From NCBI GenBank assembly GCA_002794705.1, contig PGTK01000001.1, forward strand, positions 324,201 through 388,200: 64,000 nt of DNA, given 5' to 3'. The notes below the pieces were generated by a model. That model had not been told where the DNA came from. It did no database searches and worked only from the letters and a program-made list of their open reading frames with translations. Shown here one piece after another: positions 54,970 through 63,910 of the stretch. Origin of the DNA: Candidatus Thermofonsia Clade 1 bacterium (GTDB lineage: Bacteria > Chloroflexota > Anaerolineae > Aggregatilineales > UBA2796). The position numbers and the translations under genes were made by a program. Every line of letters begins with the position of its first letter. Positions within the stretch are counted from its first letter, which is position 1.

Positions 54970-57138
54970 TTAATTTTCTGCAGTCAGGCGAATCGTCTTG
55001 AGCTGACCGCGATGATAGGCACGGAGCGTCACGCTGCGCCAATGCGGCGGCAAATTTGGCTTGATTTGCAATTCGCCGCGCTCATCTAGGCTCAGTCCGA
55101 CAAAGCCAAAGGCGACTGCCTGCCAAACTCCGCCACACGCCGCTGCATGAATGCCGTCACGGACGTTGCCCTTCAGGTCTTCGAGGTCAATGTTCGCCGC
55201 GTACATGAAGAGCTTGTAAGCATCCTCAAGCAGACCGAGCCGTGCCGCGACCCATGCGTGCGTGGAGGGACTGAGCGACGAGCCGTGATCCACGATGGGA
55301 TAGTAGAAGTCCCAGTTTGACTGCTGCACCTCAGGTGAGCCGAACTGATCGCCCAAGAGCGCCATCAGCATGACGATATCCGCCTGCTTGATGACCATTG
55401 TGCGCTGCGCTCGCTCATGACCGAGAATCCAGTCCATATTGGTGACGCGAGGCTGCCAATGCGTGAGGTCGAGCCGCTCCAGCTGGAAAAAGCCGTCAAA
55501 TTGCTCTAAGACGCCTGTCTCAGGGTCGCGTGGGATATAAATCTTCGCCGCGATGTCTGACCATTTGGCGCAGCGCTCCTCCGTGATGTTCAAGCGCGCC
55601 AAAAGCGCCTCGCCCGCCTCCCGATGATGAGTCAGCAGCCAATTGCGGGCAGCAAGCGCCTGTTGCAAGTGCCAGCGCACCATGCTATTGGTGAAAGCGC
55701 TGTTATTCACATTCTCGTGATACTCATCCGGTCCGATCTGCATGGATAGCTCATAGCGATCCCGTTCAGCGTTGTACTCAGCGCGGCTGCCCCAAAAGAC
55801 CGCCGTATCCAGCACGATCTCGGCGCCGTGCTTCACAAAGAACTCATCATCGCCCGTCCATTGCCAGTACTGCAGCACTGCGTAAGCAATATCCGTGCTG
55901 ATGTGCTGCTCATTATCGCCCGTCCAGATGCGGATGCGCGTGCCGTCGGGCTGCGGGTGCGACCACTGCGGTGTGGTCTCTTCGCCTGTATCAGTGCTCT
56001 CCCATGGGAACATGGCACCTTCGTAGCCGTTGGCACGCGCCTTGTTCCGTGCGCCCTGCAAGTTGTGGTAACGATACATCAGCAGGTTGCGCGCTAACTT
56101 GGGCTGAGTCACGGTCAGCATGGGCAGCATGAATAGCTCGGTATCCCAAAAGACGTGACCCTTGTAGCCGAGTCCTGAAAGAGTCTTTGCGCCGATGCTG
56201 ACCCGCTCATCATGGCGCGGCGCGGCGATCAAAACGTGATAGGTGGTGAAGCGCACAGCGCGCTGCGCCAGTTCATCGCCCTCGATCTGCACATCAGAGG
56301 TGTGCCAATACTGCTCCCAAGCAGCACAATGCGCCGCAAAGAGCGTCTCATAGCCCTTTTTGAGCGCAGCACGCGTCGCTTCCTGCGCCATGTGAGCAGG
56401 CTGATCGCCTTGGCGTGTGGTGTAGATCGCGCTGATCTTGGTCAGACCGACCTCATTTTCCTGCGGCAGGGCGAACGTATAGGATACGCGCTCAGCCTCG
56501 CTCTGCACAGCTGACTCAATGCTCAAGCTATGCGCGGCGCACACGGCAATACCATAGTTGCTCTGATTGGTGCGCGCTGTGACCAAAATCTCAGCGCCAC
56601 TTACGCTTGTGTGCAGATCAGCAAGGTGCTGAACGCCAAGATTCGTCACATTTGCGTCCACTGATGAGCGGATAGTAATTTGAGGAGAGCCAAGCAAGGC
56701 ACGCACGCGCACGCGCTGCACCAAAAGATGCTCATTGGTTAAACTGGCAAAGCGCTCAAAAGTCAGTTTGACCACGACGCCCTTCGAGGTGCGCCACAGC
56801 ACTTCGCGGGTCAGGGCGGCGCGCTTGAGATCGAGCGTGCGCCGAAAGCCCAACACCTTGCCCGTCGTCATATGAAACGCTTCGCCGTCCACCAGCACCT
56901 GCACAGGCAGCGGATTGGGCAAATTCACAATATCTGGCACAAGGTCGCCTTCGGCATGGTTAAAAATGCCATGAGCAAGCGTGGTAGCTAGGTCGCCGCT
57001 GTAGCCCTCCTCAAACGTGCCGCGCACGCCCATGAAGCCATTGCCAACGGTAAAAATGGTCTCAGTGTGATGGAGTTTGAATGGATTGAACGGTGACTCG
57101 CTCACAAGCCATGTGCGCTGATCAACAGGAGAGATCAT
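54970..57138 (-). CDS. GH65 alpha-glucosyl disaccharide phosphorylase
   Basis: A 722-residue cytoplasmic enzyme of glycoside hydrolase family 65 (maltose, trehalose, kojibiose and nigerose phosphorylases), splitting a disaccharide with phosphate to beta-glucose 1-phosphate. The N-terminal domain has FNPFKLHHTETIFTVGNGFMGVRGTFEE; the (alpha/alpha)6 barrel has GLGYKGHVFWDTELFMLP, the catalytic Glu in IGPDEYHENVNN and the phosphate site ending in IKQADIVMLMALLGDQF. Downstream of lacI by 31 bases. Next to beta-phosphoglucomutase and a sugar importer, giving a full uptake-to-glucose 6-phosphate route. The exact disaccharide cannot be told from sequence alone. Confidence 0.92.
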   Translation of the reverse strand: MISPVDQRTWLVSESPFNPFKLHHTETIFTVGNGFMGVRGTFEEGYSGDLATTLAHGIFNHAEGDLVPDIVNLPNPLPVQVLVDGEAFHMTTGKVLGFRRTLDLKRAALTREVLWRTSKGVVVKLTFERFASLTNEHLLVQRVRVRALLGSPQITIRSSVDANVTNLGVQHLADLHTSVSGAEILVTARTNQSNYGIAVCAAHSLSIESAVQSEAERVSYTFALPQENEVGLTKISAIYTTRQGDQPAHMAQEATRAALKKGYETLFAAHCAAWEQYWHTSDVQIEGDELAQRAVRFTTYHVLIAAPRHDERVSIGAKTLSGLGYKGHVFWDTELFMLPMLTVTQPKLARNLLMYRYHNLQGARNKARANGYEGAMFPWESTDTGEETTPQWSHPQPDGTRIRIWTGDNEQHISTDIAYAVLQYWQWTGDDEFFVKHGAEIVLDTAVFWGSRAEYNAERDRYELSMQIGPDEYHENVNNSAFTNSMVRWHLQQALAARNWLLTHHREAGEALLARLNITEERCAKWSDIAAKIYIPRDPETGVLEQFDGFFQLERLDLTHWQPRVTNMDWILGHERAQRTMVIKQADIVMLMALLGDQFGSPEVQQSNWDFYYPIVDHGSSLSPSTHAWVAARLGLLEDAYKLFMYAANIDLEDLKGNVRDGIHAAACGGVWQAVAFGFVGLSLDERGELQIKPNLPPHWRSVTLRAYHRGQLKTIRLTAEN

Positions 57139-57169
57139 AGCAAGCCTCTTTTGCTTTCAGAGAGAAACC

Positions 57170-58336
57170 TCAAGGGAATTGGCGCTGCGGGTCTGTGCTG
57201 GCGCGGACGATCAGCTGCGGCGCGACCAAAATCTGGCGCTGTGGGGCGGGCAGACGCTCTAGCTCCGCCATGAGCAGCGCCACCACCTGAGCAGCTAGAT
57301 CGTCCACAGGCTGACGGAGCGTGGTAAGCGGCGGCTGAATCAGCTCCGCCACAGGATCGTCATCAAAGCCACTGACCGCCACATCATAGCCCACCTGCAC
57401 ACCGCAGCGATTCAGATAGTTGATGACGCCAATCGCCATTAGGTCGCTGACACAAATGATTGCAGTCGGGCGGATTGAAGATGGCAGATCGAGCAGCTCA
57501 GCAGCTACAGCCGCTGCCGCTGCTGCGTTATTCTCAGCCCGCCTGATCCAGCCTGACTGTGGCGAGATCGCCGCGGCATCGAGCGCGTCAAAGTAGCCCT
57601 GTACACGCGCATCGCCGCTGAGAGAGCCTTCGGGCCAACCGATTATGGCTAGGCGCGTGTGACCTAGACTGATCAAATGCTCAGTCACCAGCTGGACGCC
57701 ACATCGCCCGTCTACATCCACATATGGGAAGTCCCAGCGGTCGTTAGCGCGCCCAAAAGCGGCAAACGGCACACGCGCCTCCATCAGGTAGCGAATGCGC
57801 GGATCGTTGCGGTTAGTGTGTGCGAGGATGAAGCCGTCCACGCGATTGGTCTGAATCAGCTCTTGATAGGCGTCCGTCGGCGAGTCTTCGCTGTGAGCGA
57901 AGGTCAGCACATGATAGCCATACGACTCGACGGCTTGCGCCATCCAGTAAGTGAAACGATCCAAGAAAGGTGCAGTGTGACCGCGCTTCAAATTGTGCCA
58001 GCCATAGCCGATCAGCCGCGTCTTGTTGGCTTGGAGCGTGCGCCCGTTCACGTTCGGACGGTAATTGAGCGCTGCTGCCGCCTCCAGCACGCGATTACGA
58101 GTCGCTGCGCTGACCGGCGCGCTATCGTTCAGCACATAGGAGACCGTAGCGATAGAGACATTAGCCAGCGCCGCCACATCCTTGATGGTGACGTTGAGCG
58201 TATAGCCGAGCCGTTCAGCTGCTGCGCGGACGCTCTCACGCTCCGCTTGCGAAACATCCTCGGCGCCGCTCAGCGCGTGATAGGCGGTCAGCAATGGCAC
58301 ATTGGCAAGCGCCGCGACCTGTTTCAGCGTCGCCAT
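57170..58336 (-). CDS. LacI-family repressor with two tandem DNA-binding domains
   Basis: A 388-residue regulator, about 50 longer than usual. It starts with a complete LacI headpiece (TLKQVAALANVPLLTAYHAL ... AAERLGYTLN), then a second complete one (VTIKDVAALANVSIATVSYVL ... YRPNVNGRTLQ) and only then the sugar-binding domain (LIGYGWHN ... GFDDDPVAELIQPPLTTLRQP). The second headpiece is the closer match to the family consensus. It probably represses the divergent sugar importer and its own operon in the absence of the sugar. A perfect TGAAACGTTTCA lies just upstream of its start. Confidence 0.93.
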   Translation of the reverse strand: MATLKQVAALANVPLLTAYHALSGAEDVSQAERESVRAAAERLGYTLNVTIKDVAALANVSIATVSYVLNDSAPVSAATRNRVLEAAAALNYRPNVNGRTLQANKTRLIGYGWHNLKRGHTAPFLDRFTYWMAQAVESYGYHVLTFAHSEDSPTDAYQELIQTNRVDGFILAHTNRNDPRIRYLMEARVPFAAFGRANDRWDFPYVDVDGRCGVQLVTEHLISLGHTRLAIIGWPEGSLSGDARVQGYFDALDAAAISPQSGWIRRAENNAAAAAAVAAELLDLPSSIRPTAIICVSDLMAIGVINYLNRCGVQVGYDVAVSGFDDDPVAELIQPPLTTLRQPVDDLAAQVVALLMAELERLPAPQRQILVAPQLIVRASTDPQRQFP

Positions 58337-58348
58337 CTTTCCACTCGT

Positions 58349-58360
58349 TGAAACGTTTCA
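58349..58360. promoter_or_regulatory. LacI-type operator
   Basis: TGAAACGTTTCA, a perfect 12-base palindrome with the central CG typical of LacI-family sites, 13 bases upstream of the lacI start. Suggests autoregulation. Confidence 0.8.
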
Positions 58361-58394
58361 CCTATGCTCATCATAGCCAGAGTGCGCTTTGCTG

Positions 58395-59057
58395 TCAATG
58401 TACTAAACTAGCAAGTCTACTCAAAAGCTCATCAAGTTGCACACTCGCTAGGTTTGGCACAACTAGATCGGCGGCGCCAACACGGGCAGGATCGCCGATA
58501 CCGACGGTATACATGCCGCACTCGCGCCCGGCAGCAATGCCCGCCTCAGCATCCTCAAACACAACGCATTCTGCAGGCGGCACATTCAGCCTGCCAGCAA
58601 CCCAGACAAACAAATCAGGCGCAGGCTTGGTGCGGCTGACCGAGTAACCGTCACCGATAGCGTCAAACTGATCAGTGATGCCCAGTCCGTTCAGCACGTC
58701 ACGCGCATTCTTGCTGGCAGAACCGAGTCCGAGTTTGATGCCGCGCTCGCGTGCCTGCGCGAGAAAGTCTGCCACGCCCTCCAGCAGGTCAGCGGGCGTA
58801 ATACGCGCCAAAAAAGCCCGATAGTACTCATTTTTGCGCGCCATGTACGCCTCCATCTGCTCCTCCGGCAAGACCTTGCCCTTCAGCAGGCGCAACAGGC
58901 TCTCACGGCGTGAGACTCCCCGCAGTGCCTCGTTATCCTCGCGTGTGAAGGGCAAGCCCTCCTCATCAGCGAGGCGTTTCCACGCCAGATAATGATACTC
59001 AGCCGTATCCGTGATCACGCCGTCCAGATCGAAAATGAAGGCAGAGATTTTGGACAT
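58395..59057 (-). CDS. pgmB: Beta-phosphoglucomutase
   Basis: A 220-residue HAD-superfamily enzyme turning beta-glucose 1-phosphate into glucose 6-phosphate. The nucleophile/acid pair is in FIFDLDGVITDTAEYHYLAWKRLA; the cap has RGVSRRESLLRLL; motif II is KLGLGSASKN; the Lys and the acidic motif are in VSRTKPAPDLFV and CVVFEDAEAGIAAG. It completes the pathway started by the GH65 phosphorylase. AAAGGAA precedes the ATG. It is divergent from the sugar importer and shares its regulatory region; lacI follows 58 bases downstream. Confidence 0.95.
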   Translation of the reverse strand: MSKISAFIFDLDGVITDTAEYHYLAWKRLADEEGLPFTREDNEALRGVSRRESLLRLLKGKVLPEEQMEAYMARKNEYYRAFLARITPADLLEGVADFLAQARERGIKLGLGSASKNARDVLNGLGITDQFDAIGDGYSVSRTKPAPDLFVWVAGRLNVPPAECVVFEDAEAGIAAGRECGMYTVGIGDPARVGAADLVVPNLASVQLDELLSRLASLVH

Positions 59058-59083
59058 TGTTCATTTCCTTTGGTGAACCTCTC

Positions 59084-59147
59084 TTGACAATTCTCCCAAA
59101 GCCCATTATATTCGATCTGGAGTTAAACGTTTAAGTGGTTTAACCAC
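59084..59147 (+). promoter_or_regulatory. Promoter with two adjacent palindromes upstream of the sugar importer
   Basis: TTGACA (59084-59089), 17 bases, TATATT (59107-59112). Just after the expected start are TTAAACGTTTAA (59123-59134), a perfect LacI-type palindrome, and next to it GTGGTTTAACCAC (59135-59147), a second perfect palindrome with a central T. Both precede the gene by less than 40 bases, an arrangement suited to repression by blocking. Confidence 0.85.
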
Positions 59148-59163
59148 AAAAGGATGTTGAGCC

Positions 59164-60378
59164 ATGAAGAAGACTTTACGTTTCCTCGCTTTTGCAATCG
59201 CTGTCGCTCTGATCGCGGTTGCAGCCGTGCCTAATGCGCAAGCCGCGCAGACCGTCAATCTGGTGCTGATGGGCTGGTCGTCCTCACCTTCGGAAAATGA
59301 GCGTCTGCAGAAGATCGTGGATGACTGGAACGCCGCCAATCCCGATATTCAGGTCACGCTGAACCAAGTGCCGGATTACGATACCACATTGCAGAAATCG
59401 CTGGCAGGCGGCGAGCCCCCGGATGTTTTCTACGTTGACTCGTTCCGCTTCCTCGACCTTGTGCGCGCCGATGCCCTGATGCCTATCGGCGATCGGCTGA
59501 CTGACATTGATGACTTCTATCCTGCCCTGCGCAACGCTTTCACAACGAACGGTCAGTTCTACTGCCCGCCAAAGGATTTCTCGACCCTAGCTCTGCAGAT
59601 TAACACCGAAATGTTTGAGGCAGCGGGTCTGAGCGCGCCGACTACGTGGGAAGAAATGCGCGCCGCTGCTGAGGCACTGACCAAGGACGGCGTCTTCGGC
59701 GTGGTGGTGCCGGCTGACTTCGCACGCTGGATCGCCTTCCTGTACGGCGCTGGTGGCTCTGTGACCGATGATGAGTTCACCACAATGACCATCAACAGCC
59801 CTGAGGCTGAGGCGGCGCTGGAGTTCTACACGGGTCTGTACATTGACGGGCTTGCCAAGACTCCGGCAGACTTGGGCGTGGGCTGGGCAGGTGAGGCTTT
59901 CGGCAAGGGTCTGGTGGCAATGGCGTTTGAGGGCAACTGGATCGAGCCGTATCTGAAAGATCAGTTCCCAGACCTGAAGCACCAAGCCGTTGAACTACCT
60001 GCTGGCCCGGCGGGCAAGGCGACCATGGCATTCACAGTCTGCTATGCCGTGCCGATGCGCGCCAAGAATCCTGAGGCGGCGATCAAGTTCGTGGACTACC
60101 TGACCGGTCCTGAGGGCATGAAGGCATGGACTGACCTGGGCTTGGCAATGCCGACCCGCGCCTCGTTGCGTGACGGCTGGTTAGCACAGTTCCCGAACCT
60201 TGAGCCATACTTGAATGGCGCGGAGTACGCGCGCAAGTGGCAGTTCGTGCCAGGCTTCCAAGCTGTGCTGGATAAGGTTAATGAGCAGCTCTCACTGGTG
60301 ATGAGCGAGAGTCAGACCGTGCGCGGCGCCTTGGCAGAGATCGAGCGCGTCGGCAACGAGGTGCTTGCCTCGCGGTAA
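59164..60378 (+). CDS. Sugar ABC transporter substrate-binding protein
   Basis: A 404-residue binding protein of family 1 (MalE type). Residues 1-27 are a signal peptide ([23 protein letters not shown]). Motifs: [47 protein letters not shown] and the [14 protein letters not shown] hinge region. The ligand is probably the alpha-linked disaccharide phosphorolysed by the GH65 enzyme. AAAGGA precedes the ATG. Two permease genes follow after a leaky terminator; no ATPase is encoded here, so a shared MsmK-like subunit elsewhere is expected. Confidence 0.94.
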   Translation: MKKTLRFLAFAIAVALIAVAAVPNAQAAQTVNLVLMGWSSSPSENERLQKIVDDWNAANPDIQVTLNQVPDYDTTLQKSLAGGEPPDVFYVDSFRFLDLVRADALMPIGDRLTDIDDFYPALRNAFTTNGQFYCPPKDFSTLALQINTEMFEAAGLSAPTTWEEMRAAAEALTKDGVFGVVVPADFARWIAFLYGAGGSVTDDEFTTMTINSPEAEAALEFYTGLYIDGLAKTPADLGVGWAGEAFGKGLVAMAFEGNWIEPYLKDQFPDLKHQAVELPAGPAGKATMAFTVCYAVPMRAKNPEAAIKFVDYLTGPEGMKAWTDLGLAMPTRASLRDGWLAQFPNLEPYLNGAEYARKWQFVPGFQAVLDKVNEQLSLVMSESQTVRGALAEIERVGNEVLASR

Positions 60379-60410
60379 GCCAGTTAATCAGTTTGTAGCG
60401 CTGTAAGTTT

Positions 60411-60441
60411 GCGCCTCGCCTGTGATAGGCGGGGCGCTTTT
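60411..60441 (+). terminator. Partial terminator between binding protein and permeases
   Basis: Stem GCGCCTCGCC / GGCGGGGCGC (60411-60420 and 60428-60437, loop of 7, one G-U) followed by only four T. Allows more binding protein than permease to be made. Confidence 0.8.
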
Positions 60442-60477
60442 GCAAAAAATATCGCTTTTGGAAGGGAGCTTTATCCA

Positions 60478-61557
60478 ATGGCAGTTGCAGCGCCATCTAT
60501 CGGCAATAGGGGCGGCTTTCGGCTCAGCGCCAAAGGGCAAGAGCGCGCCGCCGGGTTTATGTTCATCCTGCCCGCGCTGATCATCGTCATCATCTTCATT
60601 TTTCTGCCACTCTTCAGCGCATTCCTGATCAGCTTCACCAATTGGAACGGCTTGCAGCCGCCCTTTGAGGCGCAAGGCGTCGGCTTGCGCAACTATGAGC
60701 GTATTCTCGGTCTAGACGGCACAACAGTCGTGCGCGATGAATTCTTCGTCGCCATCAAGAATACGTTCTACTACACACTGGGCGTCGTGCCGACCCAGAC
60801 CGTTCTCGCGCTGATTCTCGCCTTCATTGTCAATCAGCAGTTCCTGCGCTTTCGCGGCTTTTTCCGCGTCGCCTTCTACTTCCCGTCTATCACGTCCTCG
60901 ATTGTGATCGCCACGATTTTCCTGTGGCTGTTCAATCGGAATGGCGTGATCAACGGCGTGATCACGGCTGTGGCGGGCTTTTTGGGGCTGCAGTATACGC
61001 CCGTGACGTGGATCAACGATGCAAACGGGATCATTCACAACTTTTTGCGGCTGTTCGGCGTGACAATCCGCACAGCGCCTGCTTGGATGACCGAGACGAA
61101 CATTCTCGGACAGACCATCTGGCAGTGGATCAGCGGACCGTCGGTCACCATGTTGGCGATCATGCTGCTGGCGATTTGGACAACGACCGGCACCATGATG
61201 CTGATCTTTCTGGCAGCGCTTCAGGATATTCCGCGCCAGCTCTATGAGGCTGCCTCTGTAGATGGCGCCACGCGCTGGCAACAGTTTCGCCTGATCACAG
61301 TACCCATGCTGCGCCCGACCACATTCTTTGTGCTGACCATCGGCTTGATCGGCTGCTTCCAAGTTTTTGACCAGATTTACGTGATCTCGCAGGGCAATCC
61401 CGCCGGCACCACCAAAACGATTGCATGGATCGTCTTCCGCAACCTGCGCGACTCGCAAGCCGGTCTAGGCGCGGCGCTTGCCTTTGTCCTGTTCGTGATC
61501 ATTGCCATCTTCACGGTCATACAGCGCCGTATGGTCGGCAAGACCGTGCAGCAATAG
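60478..61557 (+). CDS. Sugar ABC transporter permease (MalF type)
   Basis: A 359-residue membrane protein with six helices. It begins with a cytoplasmic stretch then AGFMFILPALIIVIIFIFLPLFSAFLISFTNW, the family start; the EAA loop is RQLYEAASVDGATRWQQFRLITVPMLRP. A loop of about 60 residues between helices (GVINGVITAVAGFLGLQYTPVTWI) is larger than normal. ATG 60478 has GGAAGGGAG 9 bases upstream; a longer reading to 60409 runs through the terminator. Partner of the next gene. Confidence 0.95.
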   Translation: MAVAAPSIGNRGGFRLSAKGQERAAGFMFILPALIIVIIFIFLPLFSAFLISFTNWNGLQPPFEAQGVGLRNYERILGLDGTTVVRDEFFVAIKNTFYYTLGVVPTQTVLALILAFIVNQQFLRFRGFFRVAFYFPSITSSIVIATIFLWLFNRNGVINGVITAVAGFLGLQYTPVTWINDANGIIHNFLRLFGVTIRTAPAWMTETNILGQTIWQWISGPSVTMLAIMLLAIWTTTGTMMLIFLAALQDIPRQLYEAASVDGATRWQQFRLITVPMLRPTTFFVLTIGLIGCFQVFDQIYVISQGNPAGTTKTIAWIVFRNLRDSQAGLGAALAFVLFVIIAIFTVIQRRMVGKTVQQ

Positions 61558-61584
61558 CCGTGACAGCCGAAAGGAGACCGCAAA

Positions 61585-62508
61585 ATGTCCACTGGTGCAG
61601 TTGCACAACCACGTTTTAGCACGCACGGCTTTGTTCTGCCGCCTAACACGGGCAAGATCATTCGCGCTGTGCTGACCTACGGCATCCTGATTCTCTTCGC
61701 CCTAGCCATGATCATGCCGTTTGTCTTCGCTGTGGCGAACTCGTTCAAGGAACTACCCGATATTGCCGCTAATCCCATGCGCTTGACGCCGGGCGTCCGC
61801 GCTGATGGCACGCCCTACAGCTGGACGCTGCAAGGCTACGAGCGGGCGCTCAATACGCAGCAGATCAACTTCCCACGCGCCATTTTCAACAGTTTCTTTG
61901 TAGCGATCGTAGTGACGGTCATGCGCGTCCTGTTCAACAGCTTGGCGGGCTACGCACTAGCGCGCATCCGCTTTCCGGGACGCGGCTTCGCGTTTGCGGC
62001 GTTAGTTGGCACGCTGATGGTGCCGGGCATTGTCTTGCTCATCCCGCGCTACCTGATCCTCAATCAGCTGGGCTGGATTGACACTTACTGGGCGCTGCTC
62101 GTGCCGTACTTTGCCGATGCCTTCGGCATTTTCCTGATGAAACAGTTCTTTGAGAGCATCCCGCGTGAGATTGAAGAGGCGGCGGAGATTGACGGCGCTA
62201 GTCGTTTCCGCATGTTCTTTGTGATCATCCTGCCTATGGCGATCCCGGCGCTCACGGCAATGGCGATCTTCGCCTTCCAAGGCACTTGGAACGATTTCCA
62301 AGGTCCGCTGATCGCCTTGAACCTAAACCGCGATCTCTACACGCTGCCGCTCGCACTCGCTTTCTTGCGCGGCGTCACGGGCGACGCCATTCAATGGGAT
62401 TTGATGCTGGCAGGCTCGGTCATCACGACTTTGCCTATGGCGGTCATTTTCTTCATCTTCCAGCGTTTCTTCATTGAGGGCGTTAGCTACACGGGCGTGA
62501 AGGGCTAG
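61585..62508 (+). CDS. Sugar ABC transporter permease (MalG type)
   Basis: A 307-residue permease. Helix 1 is YGILILFALAMIMPFVFAVANSFK; the family motif NSFFVAIVVTVMRVLFNSLAGYALARIRFPGRG and EAA loop REIEEAAEIDGASRFRMFFVIILPMAIPAL are present; ends FFIEGVSYTGVKG as the family does. AAAGGAG precedes the ATG. Co-transcribed with the MalF-type gene 27 bases upstream and with the YesL-like gene 3 bases downstream. Confidence 0.95.
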   Translation: MSTGAVAQPRFSTHGFVLPPNTGKIIRAVLTYGILILFALAMIMPFVFAVANSFKELPDIAANPMRLTPGVRADGTPYSWTLQGYERALNTQQINFPRAIFNSFFVAIVVTVMRVLFNSLAGYALARIRFPGRGFAFAALVGTLMVPGIVLLIPRYLILNQLGWIDTYWALLVPYFADAFGIFLMKQFFESIPREIEEAAEIDGASRFRMFFVIILPMAIPALTAMAIFAFQGTWNDFQGPLIALNLNRDLYTLPLALAFLRGVTGDAIQWDLMLAGSVITTLPMAVIFFIFQRFFIEGVSYTGVKG

Positions 62509-62511
62509 AGC

Positions 62512-63123
62512 GTGATCGCAGGGCTGCGGGCGGTTTGGCGCGGTTTGGTCGTTTTTGAGCGCTTCGGCTGGGTCTTCATTGTGGCGAATCTGTTCGCAAT
62601 GTTGCTCAGCTTGCCGCTCCTGACTGCGCCGCTTGCCCTCGCAGGCTTGGCACATATGGCGCACGCTGCGCACAGCGCTCCGACGGCGCATCCTGATGAC
62701 TTTTGGCGCGGCGTGCGGCGCTACTTTTGGCATGGCTTGCTCTTGGGCGGGCTGAACATCGCCTTCTGGGGCGTGCTGTATGTCAATTTCGCCGTTTACG
62801 CACAACAGACGGGCGCGTTGCTCATTCTGCTGCGCGGAGTCTGGTTCATTGCAGCACTGACGTGGCTGCTGATGCTGCTGTACGTCTTTCCGCTGCTGGA
62901 AGAGATGGAGCGCCAGCACTTGGGCATGGCGCTCTACAATGCGGCGCTGATGGTGGTGAAAAATCCGCTGTTCAGCGTCGTGATTCTGCTGTGCGCGCTG
63001 CTGATCGTGATCGGCAGCGCGCTGACCGTTGTGCCACTTATCCTCTTCACGCTCAGTCTGCTTGCCAGCATTGGCAGTGCAGCCGTGCGCGACCGTCTAG
63101 AGCAGTTCCGCCAATCGGCTTAG
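62512..63123 (+). CDS. DUF624/YesL-like membrane protein
   Basis: A 203-residue protein with about five membrane helices. FERFGWVFIVANLFAMLLSLPLLTAPLALAGL, a conserved DDFWRGVRRYFWHG segment after helix 2, and the YVFPLLEE motif are as in DUF624/YesL proteins, which are often encoded with sugar ABC permeases. Function unknown; a role in regulating or assembling the importer is inferred from location. GTG start, 3 bases after the permease stop. It overlaps the stop of the convergent metal-binding gene by 4 bases. Confidence 0.78.
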   Translation: MIAGLRAVWRGLVVFERFGWVFIVANLFAMLLSLPLLTAPLALAGLAHMAHAAHSAPTAHPDDFWRGVRRYFWHGLLLGGLNIAFWGVLYVNFAVYAQQTGALLILLRGVWFIAALTWLLMLLYVFPLLEEMERQHLGMALYNAALMVVKNPLFSVVILLCALLIVIGSALTVVPLILFTLSLLASIGSAAVRDRLEQFRQSA

Positions 63124-63443
63124 GCGCGCGTCACAGCGCCGTGATCGTCGCAGTGATCGCCGTGCCGATGATGTAGCCGTCCGTTGACGAGATAGTCGAA
63201 GTGATCGCCGTGCGGCACCATCGGATGTCCGCAGCCCTCGTGACCGCACAGGCACTCAATCGGCGCACAGGCGTCGGGATTGGCAGTGCTAACCTCAATG
63301 ACATGCTCATCGTAGTGATCGCCGTGTTCAGCGTGCAAGTGACCGTCATGCAAGTAGTCTACGTGGTCGCCGTGAACAATGCGGAGATGCCCACAGTGTT
63401 CAGAGTGCTTGTGCGGATGATCGGCGTGAATCTTGTGTTCCAT
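63120..63443 (-). CDS. Histidine-rich metal-binding protein with internal repeat
   Basis: A 107-residue protein with 24 histidines and many acidic residues and five Cys. The segment HGDHVDYLHDGHLH...HGDH-xDxH occurs twice (residues about 22-45 and 78-101), around a central CLCGHEGCGHP. No signal peptide is seen. It probably stores or buffers zinc, nickel or cobalt. ATG 63443 has AGGAG 7 bases upstream; the longer reading overlaps the ArsR gene. It follows the repressor gene directly, so the two form a metal-responsive operon. Confidence 0.85.
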   Translation of the reverse strand: MEHKIHADHPHKHSEHCGHLRIVHGDHVDYLHDGHLHAEHGDHYDEHVIEVSTANPDACAPIECLCGHEGCGHPMVPHGDHFDYLVNGRLHHRHGDHCDDHGAVTRA

Positions 63444-63454
63444 GTGAATGCTCC

Positions 63455-63808
63455 TCATTCTTGAATGTGATCGAGACCTTGCTGGAAAACAGCGCGGATA
63501 TGCTCATCGCTGAGCGTGTAGAAGACGTGCTTGCCCTCGCGGCGCATGGCGACGAGGCGCGCCTGGCGCAATAGGCGCAGCTGCTGCGAGATGGCGGGCT
63601 GTGCCATGCCTAGCAGCCTGCATAGGTCGCCTACGCATAGCTCAGCTTGCGCCAGGACGCCAATGATGCGCAGGCGGGTCGGGTCGCTGAGCGCTTTGAA
63701 GAATTCCGCCATGCGAAGGGCGGTCTCGCCGCTTAGCAGCGCCGCCTCTAGCGCTTGGAGCGCTGTATTGCTGCTGTGATCGCCAGTGCAAACCGTCTTT
63801 TCGCTCAT
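63455..63808 (-). CDS. ArsR/SmtB-family metal-sensing repressor
   Basis: A 117-residue winged-helix repressor. Helix block FKALSDPTRLRIIGVLAQAELCVGDLCRLLGMAQPAISQQLRLLRQARLV is classical. The C-terminal helix has D-x-H-x10-H-x2-E (DEHIRAVFQQGLDHIQE), the complete alpha-5 zinc site of SmtB/CzrA, so zinc (or cobalt/nickel) is the likely signal. CVGDLC in helix 3 could also bind metal. ATG 63808 was preferred over 63829, which overlaps an operator-like palindrome. It controls itself and the histidine-rich gene. Confidence 0.92.
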   Translation of the reverse strand: MSEKTVCTGDHSSNTALQALEAALLSGETALRMAEFFKALSDPTRLRIIGVLAQAELCVGDLCRLLGMAQPAISQQLRLLRQARLVAMRREGKHVFYTLSDEHIRAVFQQGLDHIQE

Positions 63809-63823
63809 GCTGATACTCGTTTC

Positions 63824-63893
63824 AATCACATGCGCAAGTGATTATGTGTTCAAGTGTAGAGTGAAACGCTGCTTTTGTCAAGTGATCGCTTGA
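63824..63893 (-). promoter_or_regulatory. ArsR promoter with two operator-like palindromes
   Basis: Minus strand TTGACA (63876-63881), 17 bases, TACACT (63853-63858). Palindrome 1, AATCACATGCGCAAGTGATT (63824-63843; 18 of 20 bases symmetric), lies after the start of transcription; palindrome 2, TCAAGTGATCGCTTGA (63878-63893; 14 of 16), overlaps the -35 box. Both share CAAGTGAT. Confidence 0.75.
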
Positions 63894-63910
63894 AATTGAA
63901 TGATTCGGTC

